This document shows positions 1 to 7,683 of a DNA stretch of 42,409 nucleotides, piece by piece. The translations under genes and the position numbers were made by a program. The first letter of the stretch is position 1, and each line of letters starts with the position of its first letter. The notes beneath the pieces are model-generated. The model did not search any database. It had not been told where the DNA came from and worked only from the letters and a program-made list of their open reading frames with translations. The DNA lies in NCBI RefSeq assembly GCF_947504225.1, contig NZ_CANNGT010000016.1:1-42409 (forward strand). Reading direction: 5' to 3'. This DNA is from Brumimicrobium ulvae (GTDB taxonomy: Bacteria; Bacteroidota; Bacteroidia; Flavobacteriales_D; Crocinitomicaceae).

Positions 1-1
1 C

Positions 2-139
2 AAAAATTTGGCCTACAAAATTAATGTGCATATTTCAGCTCTCTCGTTTTCAAAAACACAAAATTCTTTACAGTCCCGTAAGAAGAGTGATGAAATATTT
101 GATGAACTAGAAACAACTCCCCCAGGAACATTTAAATAG
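2..139 (+). CDS. C-terminal end of an unidentified protein entering from the left edge
   Basis: One frame is open from base 2 to the TAG at 137-139 and gives 45 residues ending in PPGTFK. It has no start inside the window, so it would be the tail of a gene that begins outside. The tail is rich in Ser, Lys and acidic residues and resembles no domain I recognise. It may be a real C-terminus or a chance open frame, and length alone cannot decide. The palindrome-rich island begins just after the stop. Confidence 0.3.
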   Translation, partial: KNLAYKINVHISALSFSKTQNSLQSRKKSDEIFDELETTPPGTFK

Positions 140-160
140 TTAGATTATACCTGACCCTCC

Positions 161-186
161 CGCTTTGCTGCAGTTGTACTGCTGCG
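161..186 (+). repeat. Short palindromic repeat, copy 1
   Basis: Near-palindrome with arms GCTGCAGT and ACTGCTGC around TGT. The same core recurs at 301, 925 and 5078, always in this orientation. Confidence 0.65.
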
Positions 187-300
187 ATAAGTTTAAACAA
201 GCGAAATAATCTTATGCACACTCTACGTCATTCCGCAACAAAACTGTTCCAATATTGGTCACGAAGCAATTAGATATAAAACTAGCTGGTTTTTCTCCCC

Positions 301-326
301 CGCTTCGCTGCAGTTGTACTGCTGCG
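301..326 (+). repeat. Short palindromic repeat, copy 2
   Basis: Matches copy 1 at all but one position, exactly 140 bp downstream of it. Confidence 0.65.
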
Positions 327-561
327 TTTTCCTTATACTCCACTTCTTCGGACTCTGCGAAGTATGAAAAACGGCAACAATAATTATTTCATTCTCGAAA
401 ACATTAAAATGCACACCGTAGGGAAATTGCTGCAAAAAAGCGACTCAGGTTTGGTTGTACCTAATTTGAATCTTCAGTGGGTTTTTCTGAACCGACTGAA
501 AGGAGCTCAACGAAGTTAATATTTTGGATGGTTTTAGAGATGTGTTTTTCAAAGGTAACCC

Positions 562-605
562 CCCAAGCTGCCCCAAGATTTAGCGCAGCTTCTCGTGGCC
601 TTGGG
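562..605 (+). repeat. Long palindromic repeat, copy 1
   Basis: Left arm CCCAAG-ct-GCC-cCaAGA, loop beginning tttagcgcagc, right arm TCTCGtGGCCTTGGG. The loop and right arm are identical in five copies (562, 2034, 2901, 5108, 8374). The left arm varies from copy to copy. This copy lies upstream of the broken RHS fragment. Confidence 0.75.
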
Positions 606-731
606 TCTCCAAACAGTAAAGTGCTCTTGATTATAACCTCAAAAGGTGTTTTAAATGGAGTTGTGGTTGTTGGATTGTAAAATATTTGTATTTTTAAACA
701 AGGTAATAGTTAGGATTCAGACTACCACGAG

Positions 732-962
732 ATGGGACTCGACCAAACACTATACGGTTCAAGCAGAATAGGCCAAGAACAAATAGGTGAAATTATAGCA
801 AGTAGCGATTTAAACTTAGTCAATATCAATACCGCAACACAAAATATCATTGGAGACAAATACTTCGAAATGAGTAATCATTTAGGGAACGTCCTTGAAG
901 TGGTTTCAGATCGAAAACTCCCCAGCTTCGCTGCAGTTATACTGCTGCGCTGCTACTCCTGA
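732..962 (+). pseudogene. Truncated RHS repeat-associated core fragment (copy A)
   Basis: The first 63 or so codons match the start of the two RHS tips at 3118 and 5326 almost residue for residue, including the YGSSRIG and SNHLGNV motifs of RHS core domains. Homology includes about 58 bp upstream of the ATG (from about 674). It stops at about 920, exactly where a short palindrome (925-949) begins, and the frame then runs into junk and ends at 962. The RHS core and any toxin tip are missing, so it is a remnant. Bases 963-1176 downstream hold no gene I can recognise. Confidence 0.75.
925..949 (+). repeat. Short palindromic repeat, copy 3, at the RHS breakpoint
   Basis: Same core as copies 1 and 2 with one change in the loop region. 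It sits exactly where RHS copy A loses homology to the other copies. Confidence 0.65.
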
Positions 963-1176
963 GTCAAAAGCGAATAAACTACTTCGTTCACGCCAAAAGT
1001 CGGACGTAGTACAACGAAGAAATTTGAAGATCAGAGGGTTATGGATAGTAAATTCTAATCGACTATTTGATAGAATTTTGTTCTTTGAAATATAAAAGCT
1101 GAGATAAAGATTTAGTTGTAATGGAGTAAGAGATTATATGCACAGAAGAGTTCTAAACCAAGATGAGTAATATTAT

Positions 1177-2040
1177 CTACTTACAAACATCAATTCCACA
1201 ATTCACTGATTGGTTTTGTTGGATTCTATTCTTCTTCGCTTCGAGTTTTTGCTGTTTAAAATCAAGGTTAATACTTTCGGAAGTATAACATTCCATAGGA
1301 GTTAAGCCGAGCAAAGATCCGTGAGGGCGAATCGTATTGTAATCATTGATAATTTCTTTCAGACATTGAATTAGCTGATCAAGTGTATCGGGTAATTTTT
1401 TCCGTAAATAGCGTTTAATAATTTTGTTAACTGCTTCTACGGCTGAGTTGGAGAACTTTACTTCTTTTAAAGCAAGTAATTTAATGATTTCAGGTGCTTC
1501 TATGTTGGTGAGGAAATCCTCCACTAACATATTATGGTTTTCTCCACCGCCATCGGTTATGAGAGAAGCTGTTTGTAAATCAGGGTATTGTTTTTGAATA
1601 CTTTCAACAGCATTTTGAAGTGCAGCTTTTGCATTTTCACCATCTTTTTTAAGTGATACATTCCAACCGAGTATGGCTTTAGAAAAATTATCACAAACAA
1701 GTATTATGGCTGCTTTGATACCGTTAGGCAATGACCAGAAAGTTGTGTCTATGTGAATAAATTCATTCGGTTTTGTTGTAATAATTGGGTTATAATTTTC
1801 TTCAGATGACTTTCTCCATTTGCGCTTTAAACTCAGTAAATTAGTGTATTTGTAGAATGTACTCAATGAAATAAAAAGACGATTATTTCTTATTGCATGG
1901 TAGTAAATAGAAGCAGCAGGCCAACATTCAAAACTCTGATTCTTGTATAAAGATTTTATGGTTTCAATTTCATTTATTGCTAATTGTAGAGGATGTCTTT
2001 TGAAACAAAGACTTGATGGAGAGATACCTAAGGGCTGGCG
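1177..2040 (-). pseudogene. IS3/IS481-like transposase, 5' end missing
   Basis: The frame encodes an integrase-core (rve) transposase. The DDE residues are visible: Asp in HIDTTFW, Asp in LITDGGGE, and Glu in NSAVEAVNK, followed by the usual IRPHGSLLGLTP ending. The recognisable part begins near a TTG at 1866, but the frame stays open and family-like upstream to about 2040 (segments LAINEIETIK and CWPAASIYYH). It then enters the long palindromic repeat and meets a stop. There is no start codon and the N-terminal helix-turn-helix is gone, so the element is decapitated at the palindrome. I found no terminal inverted repeats. Confidence 0.75.
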
Positions 2041-2072
2041 CGAGATTTAGCGCAGCTTCTCGTGGCCTTGGG
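2034..2072 (+). repeat. Long palindromic repeat, copy 2
   Basis: Carries the conserved loop and right arm. The left arm is GGCtggCGCGAGA. It lies between the truncated 5' end of the transposase and the stop codon of the toxin gene, touching both. Confidence 0.75.
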
Positions 2073-2073
2073 C

Positions 2074-2403
2074 TCACTTATCTATTTCATGAACAAGTAA
2101 TTGAAGTTCTTTATCAGAAATATTCACCTTATTTGATTTATCGTAGATAGAAGTAAGGTATATTTTAGAATCAATAATTTTAACATGAGTAATAATCCTA
2201 GCTCCTGCGGACTTTCCTTTTCCTTTTGAAGAAATAGCCATGCGAACTTTATAGAAGTCTTTTCCTAGGTTTACTCCAGCGGTTGGTTTGCTAAGTAGTT
2301 CGTTACTGAGATTTTCAAGATCAGACTTTAAGGAAGGATATTTTTTAGCTAATTTTTTGAATTCTTTTTTAAAAGTTTGGGTTACGTATATACTATAACT
2401 CAT
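2074..2403 (-). CDS. RelE/ParE-family toxin of a type II toxin-antitoxin pair
   Basis: 109 residues, the usual size for a RelE/ParE toxin. It starts with the family's KKEFKKLAKKYPSL helix and has a central GKDFYKVRMAI strand and the ISDKELQLLV end. Family members are ribonucleases acting on mRNA at the ribosome, or gyrase poisons; which one applies cannot be told from sequence alone. It is the second gene of a two-gene operon and overlaps the antitoxin by 11 bp (antitoxin stop at 2393-2395, toxin ATG at 2401-2403), as in coupled modules. Its stop codon abuts a long palindrome. Addiction modules of this type are common in mobile regions. Confidence 0.75.
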   Translation of the reverse strand: MSYSIYVTQTFKKEFKKLAKKYPSLKSDLENLSNELLSKPTAGVNLGKDFYKVRMAISSKGKGKSAGARIITHVKIIDSKIYLTSIYDKSNKVNISDKELQLLVHEIDK

Positions 2404-2647
2404 CTAAAAAGTCGTTTAGTGAAGTTGCTTTAAGCTTACCTTTTTCAATTAATTTAATTTCTTCAATTCCTTTTCTAATGCTGTTTAGAATTTCCTTTTC
2501 TTCTTTTGAGAACGCTCTTGATGTTTGTTTGGTGTCCTCATTAGATTGAATGATCTCCCATACTCTTTTGAGTAACGATTTATCTTCAATATTTGTAATT
2601 TTATTGATGATACTGAGTTTTACTGATTGAATGTCATTTGTTGCCAT
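2393..2647 (-). CDS. Antitoxin partner of the RelE/ParE-like toxin
   Basis: 84 residues from the ATG at 2645-2647; a TTG two codons upstream would also be in frame. The protein is charged and helical with no clear fold motif. The C-terminal part (ATSLNDFLDEL) looks like the flexible toxin-wrapping tail common to such antitoxins. The call rests mainly on its position: immediately upstream of, and overlapping, a recognisable toxin. In this arrangement the antitoxin, alone or with the toxin, usually represses the shared promoter, which would lie upstream of 2647; I see no clear operator. Confidence 0.6.
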   Translation of the reverse strand: MATNDIQSVKLSIINKITNIEDKSLLKRVWEIIQSNEDTKQTSRAFSKEEKEILNSIRKGIEEIKLIEKGKLKATSLNDFLDEL

Positions 2648-3117
2648 AGCCAATATTGTTTAAAGCGTTATTACATTTCTATTAAAGAAGTCCTTGAATT
2701 TTACTTTTGAAATCATGGTATCTCTTGTTGTGTAATATCTCTTTCTTCTCTTATTTTTCTAATGATTACCCTATTTCCACAACTATCTGTAATTAAACAA
2801 AAATAGTCAAAAACAGTACTTAAAACAAAATATATTATTTTAAAATAATTTAAAGGGGATCTAAGTCGCCCCAAGATTTAACACCGCTTCCCCAAGCTTC
2901 CCCAGCTGCCCCAAAATTTAGCGCAGCTTCTCGTGGCCTTGGGTCTCCATACATAAACCCCCAGCCACGAATTTCACCCCAACTTCTCCTGACCTTAACT
3001 CCCCACACAACCACCCAGTAACCCACAGCAAAAAATCTCCAACTAGAAAACTAGTGCCTAGATTGTAAAATATTTGTATTTTTAGAAGATAATAGTTGAG
3101 CTTCAGTTAAGCACGAG
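2648..3117. other. Gene-free stretch with palindromes and RHS leader
   Basis: No intact gene. On the minus strand about 2713-2784 reads as a short open frame containing RKIREERDITQQEI, which resembles the first helix of an XRE-type HTH domain but stops at once; it may be a gene fragment. From about 2870 there is a decayed partial palindrome, then the complete palindrome at 2901-2943. After that comes the leader shared with the RHS copy at 5326, including a perfect small hairpin, ACTAG-aaaa-CTAGT, near 3040. Confidence 0.55.
2901..2943 (+). repeat. Long palindromic repeat, copy 3
   Basis: Conserved loop and right arm, with a decayed left arm (CCCAGctGCCcCaAAA). A second, partial left-arm-like piece lies just upstream (about 2870-2895). 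It marks the start of the RHS-lipase module. Confidence 0.7.
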
Positions 3118-3378
3118 ATGAGACTCGACCAAACACTATACGGTTCAAGCAGAATAGGCCAAGAACAAATAGATGAAATTATAGCAAGTAGCGATTTAAA
3201 TTTAGTCAATATCAATACCGCAACACAAAATATCATTGGAGATAAATACTTCGAAATGAGTAATCATTTAGGGAACGTCCTTGAAGTGGTTTCAGATCGA
3301 AAACTTCCTGTAAATGATGGCAATGGAAATATCGATTACTTCCTTGCTGATGTGGTGAGTTATAGTGATTATTATCCG
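2921..3378 (+). repeat. 458 bp direct repeat, copy 1 (leader plus RHS 3' core)
   Basis: Aligns without gaps to 5129-5586 at a constant offset of 2208 bp, with only scattered substitutions. It covers the palindrome's right half, about 150 bp of leader, and the first 87 codons of the RHS fragment. Beyond the final YYP codons the two copies differ completely. The 3' part (from about 3060) also matches copy A at 674-920. Confidence 0.9.
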
Positions 3379-4365
3379 GGCGGGATGATGCTACCCGGAA
3401 GGTCAGGAAACGCAAATTCATACGATTATGGATTTAACGGAATGCTTAAAGATGATGAAATCAAAGGAGAAGGAAACTCTTACGACTTTGGAGCAAGAAT
3501 GTATGACCCAAGGATTATGAGGTGGTTAACTCGGGATCCATTAGAGGATAAATATCCTTATCTCTCACCATATAATTTTGTAGCAAATACTCCCATTCAG
3601 GCAGTTGATCCTGATGGTAGATATATAATTTTCATTAATGGATATAATGTGAGTGATGTTATTGTTGGTCCATTCCTTCCTGGTTGGAGTGTTGGGATTA
3701 AAAATAAAAGTGCAGCAAAATCTTTAGACTTCGCTGAAAATGCATATGATTTTTCTAATGCCGGAGGTCATATAGGAGCAAATTACTGGAAAGGCTTTGA
3801 TCGTGGAGCAATGAAAAAGTGGGGTGATTATAAAGCTCAATATGTTGATGGTAGTCCTACATTTGGAATGCAAGATATTGATGATGATTTTAGAATTGCA
3901 GCAGGTAAATCTCAAGGGAGGAATGATGCGAAATCAATTTTGAAAAATTTGGATGAAGGGGAAACTATTAAAATTGTAACTCACAGTATGGGTGGAGCCT
4001 TTGGTAGAGGATATGTTGAAGGTTTGTCAGAGGGTTTAGCTTATCAGGTTGGTTTGCATAATGCGGTTGTTTCCATAGAGAAGGCTGCCGCATTTCTTAA
4101 AGGAGTAGAATATAATGGTCCAGGTTATATGGCTGTTCCAAAAATTGAAAGAGTAGTTGATATTGCGCCATTTTCAGGAAATAGTAAATCTGGTTATGAG
4201 GCAGTTCATCCAAACACTTTTCAAATGAGTGGAGATAACGATGGTATATCTGGTAATGTGCTTTGGCCTGGAGCAGAAACTATACCAACTAAACCTGGTA
4301 CAGGTCATTCAATTGAAGAATATAATGCAAATGATTTGCCGACATCTAGACCAAGTTTTGAATAA
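3118..4365 (+). CDS. RHS core C-terminal piece with lipase-like toxin tip
   Basis: 415 residues. Residues 1-168 are the end of an RHS repeat-associated core: YGSSRIG near 8, SNHLGNV near 48, GARMYDPRIMRWLTRDP near 125-141, and the closing YNFVANTP...DPDGR. After the DPDGR boundary the sequence changes to an alpha/beta-hydrolase-like domain. It has a GxSxG-type elbow THSMGG with Ser290, a possible acid Asp348 in VDIAPFSG, and a possible His397 in GTGHSIEEY. RHS proteins normally run to over a thousand residues and deliver such tips into rival cells; here only the tip-bearing end is present, and TGA lies in frame just upstream of the ATG. A phospholipase or lipase activity is inferred from the triad. 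The immunity candidate follows with a 1 bp overlap. Confidence 0.75.
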   Translation: MRLDQTLYGSSRIGQEQIDEIIASSDLNLVNINTATQNIIGDKYFEMSNHLGNVLEVVSDRKLPVNDGNGNIDYFLADVVSYSDYYPGGMMLPGRSGNANSYDYGFNGMLKDDEIKGEGNSYDFGARMYDPRIMRWLTRDPLEDKYPYLSPYNFVANTPIQAVDPDGRYIIFINGYNVSDVIVGPFLPGWSVGIKNKSAAKSLDFAENAYDFSNAGGHIGANYWKGFDRGAMKKWGDYKAQYVDGSPTFGMQDIDDDFRIAAGKSQGRNDAKSILKNLDEGETIKIVTHSMGGAFGRGYVEGLSEGLAYQVGLHNAVVSIEKAAAFLKGVEYNGPGYMAVPKIERVVDIAPFSGNSKSGYEAVHPNTFQMSGDNDGISGNVLWPGAETIPTKPGTGHSIEEYNANDLPTSRPSFE

Positions 4366-5033
4366 TGAAATATGCAAATATTTATATCCTTATATTTATT
4401 ATTTGTTTTTACTCTTGTAAAAATAAATACGATGAAGTACACTCTCTTAAAGGCGTGCCAACCAATGAAGAATTGTTGCCTACAGGCATAACAAGTTTAA
4501 TAGATAAATGTATCAAATGTGAATGTCATTGGAGGTTTAATCGACATATAGGTAAAGAGGTTTTTATCCGATACTCAAAATCGTATTTCTCTCCAGATAG
4601 TTCTAAAGCTTTTATTATTGTTGTTCATCAAATTAATGATGTTGAGAACAGAGCGAATCCAAATGTTGATTTTGAAATAAGAGGCGATGCTTTTATAGGT
4701 TATAAAAATAAGAATGAATGGAAACTTTATTTATATAAGTCAATGATGCCCGTTGGTTACTATTCTTATAAGGAAGTTGAAGATATGATTGCTTTTTTTG
4801 AAGGAGAAAATTATAGAAGTAAAACATACACTAATTTTTATGATAACAATAAAAAAAGCCAAGGGCCAGTAGGTGTGTCTCCAAATGATCCAGATTTTTG
4901 GAATTCACAACTTTGGCAACAAAATCTTGAAATTAAAGAAGTTTATCCTTTTGAAATTCAGAGGTATAATGTTGGTGCCGAAAAAGAATTGAGTATTAAT
5001 GAATTGTTGAATGAGAGATGCTCTTCTAAATAA
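4365..5033 (+). CDS. Candidate immunity lipoprotein for the lipase-like RHS tip
   Basis: 222 residues. A short hydrophobic N-terminus ends in FYSC, a lipobox with Cys18, so the mature protein should be a lipoprotein facing the periplasm or outer surface. The rest is soluble, Tyr- and Asn-rich, and matches no family I know. The ATG overlaps the toxin stop by one base (TAATG), and this tight pairing is the main reason to call it immunity. An envelope location suits protection against a lipid-attacking enzyme. The function is inferred from position only. Confidence 0.55.
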   Translation: MKYANIYILIFIICFYSCKNKYDEVHSLKGVPTNEELLPTGITSLIDKCIKCECHWRFNRHIGKEVFIRYSKSYFSPDSSKAFIIVVHQINDVENRANPNVDFEIRGDAFIGYKNKNEWKLYLYKSMMPVGYYSYKEVEDMIAFFEGENYRSKTYTNFYDNNKKSQGPVGVSPNDPDFWNSQLWQQNLEIKEVYPFEIQRYNVGAEKELSINELLNERCSSK

Positions 5034-5077
5034 CGTAAAACTTATCACTTCACAACAAAATAAAACCCCAAACCCTA

Positions 5078-5103
5078 GCTTCGCAGTAGTTGTACTGCTG
5101 CGC
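5078..5103 (+). repeat. Short palindromic repeat, copy 4
   Basis: Here the arms are perfect: GCAGTA-GTTG-TACTGC. It lies 4 bp before a long palindrome, the only place where the two repeat types touch. Confidence 0.65.
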
Positions 5104-5107
5104 TTTC

Positions 5108-5151
5108 CCCAAGATGCCGCGAGATTTAGCGCAGCTTCTCGTGGCCTTGGG
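5108..5151 (+). repeat. Long palindromic repeat, copy 4 (best-preserved hairpin)
   Basis: CCCAAG pairs with CTTGGG, GCC with GGC, and gCGAGA with TCTCGt (one G-T), giving about 15 pairs with a 2-base bulge and a 12-base loop (tttagcgcagct). It separates the first immunity gene from the next RHS module. Confidence 0.8.
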
Positions 5152-5586
5152 TATCCATACATCAATCCCCAGCCGCGAATTTTATCCCAACTTCTCCTGG
5201 CCTTAACTCTCCACACAACCACCCAGTAACCCACAACAAAAAATCTCCAACTAGAAAACTAGTGCTTAGATTGTAAAATATTTGTATTTTTAGAAGATAA
5301 TAGTTGAGCTTCAGTCAACCACGAGATGGGACTCGACCAAACACTATACGGTTCAAGCAGAATAGGCCAAGAACAAATAGGTGAAAATATAGCAAGTAGC
5401 GATTTAAATTTAGTCAATATCAATACCGCAACACAAAATATCATTGGAGACAAATACTTCGAAATGAGTAATCATTTAGGGAACGTCCTTGAAGTGGTTT
5501 CAGATCGAAAACTTCCAGTAAATGATGGCAATGGAAATATCGATTACTTCCTTGCTGATGTGGTGAGTTATAGTGATTATTATCCG
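5129..5586 (+). repeat. 458 bp direct repeat, copy 2 (leader plus RHS 3' core)
   Basis: Partner of 2921-3378, collinear without gaps. Homology ends at the codons for YYP in the RHS core, after which this copy continues with a more typical YGMQMPGR segment. Confidence 0.9.
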
Positions 5587-6561
5587 TATGGTATGCAAAT
5601 GCCGGGGAGGAAACAGCTAAGAGAATTAGACGGAAACGGTAATCCTGTTTATGTTCCTGCAAATGGAAGTGATGGGTACCGTTATGGTTATCAGGGTTCT
5701 GAGATGGATAATTCCATTAAAGGACAGGGCAACAGCTACACAACACACTTTAGACAACTTGACCCACGGGTTGGGCGTTGGCTCTCAATTGACCCCAAAG
5801 CGAATGAACTACCTTGGCAGTCTCCATATTGTTCTATGGACAATAATCCAATTTTTTACAATGATATTTTTGGAGATATTGTTGAGCCAACAGGTACAAA
5901 AAAAGAAGTAAGAAAAATAAAACGAATTATAAGAAAAGGTAAGAGAAAATCAAAGACCTTTAAGGAGCAGTATGATTTATTGGATGATAGTGATCAATTA
6001 CATCAAGTAAAGCTAGGTGATTTTATTGATAAAGATGGTAAGAATCAAGGGTCTAATATGGTCGTCGAAGACCATCAATTGGTAAATAATGAAGATGGAG
6101 CTTCAACAGTTATGTTTTTAAATCTTGAAAAGATTGAGAATAGTGAATTATTCAAAAGAGGAGGAAGTTACAGTAAATTAGAGAAACAAATAATTACTGT
6201 AGGTCATGAAATGGGGCATCAAGTAATGAAAGACCAAGGAATTGTATATAAATGGAAACCTAGTCCTTTTCCTACGATGAGTAATCCAAACTTTGGTCTA
6301 AATGATAAGAGGTCAAGAGTTGCAAATCCAGCGTATTCAGAAGAAGGAAATAAAAGAATATTAATTAAAAATATTAACTCAACAAAAATATTTAATGAAT
6401 TAGGGGCGTCTTTAAGAGAAAATATGATAAGGTCCGATTTAGGAAAACCCTTCAGAGAGATTTATAAAGTAGACTTAATAATCGATCCTCAAAAACCAAA
6501 TAGGGTTAATTATGATATTCCTGTATTGCTTTTCCAGAAGCTATTATTTAATGTAAAGTGA
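5326..6561 (+). CDS. RHS core C-terminal piece with M91/NleD-like metallopeptidase tip
   Basis: 411 residues. Residues 1-185 are the end of an RHS core, with YYPYGMQMPGR near 85-95, LDPRVGRWLSIDP near 145-157 and a divergent closing SPYCSMDNNP. The tip then carries a zinc-binding HExxH motif, VGHEMGHQV, with His294, Glu295 and His298. Further on, NELGASLRENMIRSDLGKP and FREIY (residues 357-380) match the E...A...EN.IR.ELG.P.R..Y signature of M91 peptidases such as the effector NleD. NleD cuts host MAP kinases; RHS-borne M91 tips are expected to act on bacterial targets, which are unknown here. As with the tip at 3118, the large RHS body is absent and the frame is closed upstream of the ATG. 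An export-signal immunity candidate overlaps the stop. Confidence 0.8.
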   Translation: MGLDQTLYGSSRIGQEQIGENIASSDLNLVNINTATQNIIGDKYFEMSNHLGNVLEVVSDRKLPVNDGNGNIDYFLADVVSYSDYYPYGMQMPGRKQLRELDGNGNPVYVPANGSDGYRYGYQGSEMDNSIKGQGNSYTTHFRQLDPRVGRWLSIDPKANELPWQSPYCSMDNNPIFYNDIFGDIVEPTGTKKEVRKIKRIIRKGKRKSKTFKEQYDLLDDSDQLHQVKLGDFIDKDGKNQGSNMVVEDHQLVNNEDGASTVMFLNLEKIENSELFKRGGSYSKLEKQIITVGHEMGHQVMKDQGIVYKWKPSPFPTMSNPNFGLNDKRSRVANPAYSEEGNKRILIKNINSTKIFNELGASLRENMIRSDLGKPFREIYKVDLIIDPQKPNRVNYDIPVLLFQKLLFNVK

Positions 6562-7067
6562 TGAAGGTAATTTTAATATTTATATTTTCACTATTATACA
6601 CATGTAGTGGGGTGTGCCAAAATCCTGATTTTGTTTTGACAACGAGAGATTCTTCATATTTAAACATTTTCAAATATGAATGTATTGAACATTCTTTAAT
6701 TTTAGAGTTTGGTAAGATGGAGGTAAGGCTGAAAGATTCAATTTTATCAGGCTATATTAAAAACAAAAATGTTTTCACTCGTTTTGATGTAAGTGATATA
6801 AAGGACATTAATTTTCAAAATTATGGTATTTCAGCAAAGCAAAAAATATTTTTTTTATATGGCACTAAAACTTATTTTACAAACTCATTTGAAGAGAATT
6901 CAGAAACTTTTTATTACATAAAGTTCAAGGATAGTATGTTTATCTTTTATAATCAATTTGGCATGTTGGATAAAAATACTATTGTTGAAACTGGTGATTC
7001 TTTATTCGATGACATGGTTGAAGAAATGATACTATTGTTAAATGAGAAATATAAGCCGAATGAATAA
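6561..7067 (+). CDS. Candidate immunity protein for the M91-like RHS tip
   Basis: 168 residues. The ATG at 6561 overlaps the toxin's TGA by one base; an in-frame GTG at 6558 is also possible. A hydrophobic N-terminus ending near GVCQNP looks like a signal peptide, so the protein is probably exported. The mature part is rich in Phe, Tyr and Asp and matches no family I recognise. Immunity is inferred from the overlap with the toxin gene and from the small size. Confidence 0.5.
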   Translation: MKVILIFIFSLLYTCSGVCQNPDFVLTTRDSSYLNIFKYECIEHSLILEFGKMEVRLKDSILSGYIKNKNVFTRFDVSDIKDINFQNYGISAKQKIFFLYGTKTYFTNSFEENSETFYYIKFKDSMFIFYNQFGMLDKNTIVETGDSLFDDMVEEMILLLNEKYKPNE

Positions 7068-7121
7068 ATAGAAAACTTATTAACAATTGCGTTTTTCTCC
7101 TATATCCTTTACTATGCTAGC

Positions 7122-7288
7122 TTTTCAGTAGGTTTTTACTATCTTTAGGGGCAACATTAAACAAGATAAATGAAGAATTAAATCTTAAATATAAGGTAAA
7201 AGAAAGTTTAGAAAAAGTATTAAAACAGCAAAAAAATACTCTTAAAGAAATAGAAAATAAAATTGAAGAATATCAAGAAAAAGACTAA
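7122..7288 (+). pseudogene. Decayed frame, possibly the end of a lost RHS tip
   Basis: From 7122 a frame without any ATG encodes a Lys/Glu-rich coiled-coil-like stretch (KINEELNLKYKVKESLEK and onward). Near 7260 a one-base shift would carry it into the frame reading IEEYQEKD, which stops at TAA 7286-7288 and overlaps the next ATG by one base. This is the same TAATG junction seen at 4363-4367. That pattern suggests the 3' end of an old toxin tip, now headless and frameshifted, but no toxin motif is visible. Confidence 0.3.
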
Positions 7289-7683
7289 TGGAAACGATTT
7301 ATATGATTGTAATTTACACGATTATTTCACTAATATTTTTGATAATAGTAGGAATAAAACTTATTACCAAACGTAAAAAGGAGGAAAAAGAATTTTCTCT
7401 TTTGTTTTCTAAATTTTTAAACTCTATTAAAATAAGAGAATATAAAGAAGCTAAGAAAGTCTTTGATAAAATTAAATGGAATTCTAATTATACATTCTAT
7501 GAATACGCCCATGTCTATAAAGTTATTAATTTATCCATTGACCAGAAAAGAGATGCTTTAAAAGAAAATCAACGTCAACTATTAATTAACGAGGTCAATA
7601 AAATATGTAAAAATAAGGGATGGACTTCTTTAGACTCTTATAATGCCATGCTCAAAGAATCATCAAACCCTAGAACGTTATGA
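7288..7683 (+). CDS. Small membrane-anchored protein, possible orphan immunity protein
   Basis: 131 residues. Residues 4-27 form a single hydrophobic segment followed by KRKKEEK, so the rest should face the cytoplasm. The soluble part is helical and charged. I do not recognise the family. It starts at a TAATG junction with the decayed frame upstream and overlaps the next gene by 4 bp (ATGA), so the two are probably translated together. Its position among RHS tips suggests an immunity or accessory role; nothing in the sequence proves it. Confidence 0.45.
   Translation: METIYMIVIYTIISLIFLIIVGIKLITKRKKEEKEFSLLFSKFLNSIKIREYKEAKKVFDKIKWNSNYTFYEYAHVYKVINLSIDQKRDALKENQRQLLINEVNKICKNKGWTSLDSYNAMLKESSNPRTL

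Larger units (their letters stand above)
140..731. other. Gene-free repeat-rich stretch
   Basis: I see no convincing gene here. The stretch holds two copies of a short palindrome (161-186 and 301-326), one copy of the long palindromic repeat (562-605), and from about 674 the leader segment that precedes every RHS fragment in the island. Open frames in this stretch run through the repeats and have no recognisable protein content. Confidence 0.6.

Noticed and set aside
477..680. 67-codon open frame upstream of RHS copy A
   Set aside because: It runs through the long palindrome and the RHS leader and has no protein-like content.
4905..5234. 109-codon minus-strand frame over a palindrome
   Set aside because: It is antisense to the 3' end of the immunity gene and then reads the palindrome, giving the same PRPREAAL string seen at other copies; it is a product of the repeat.
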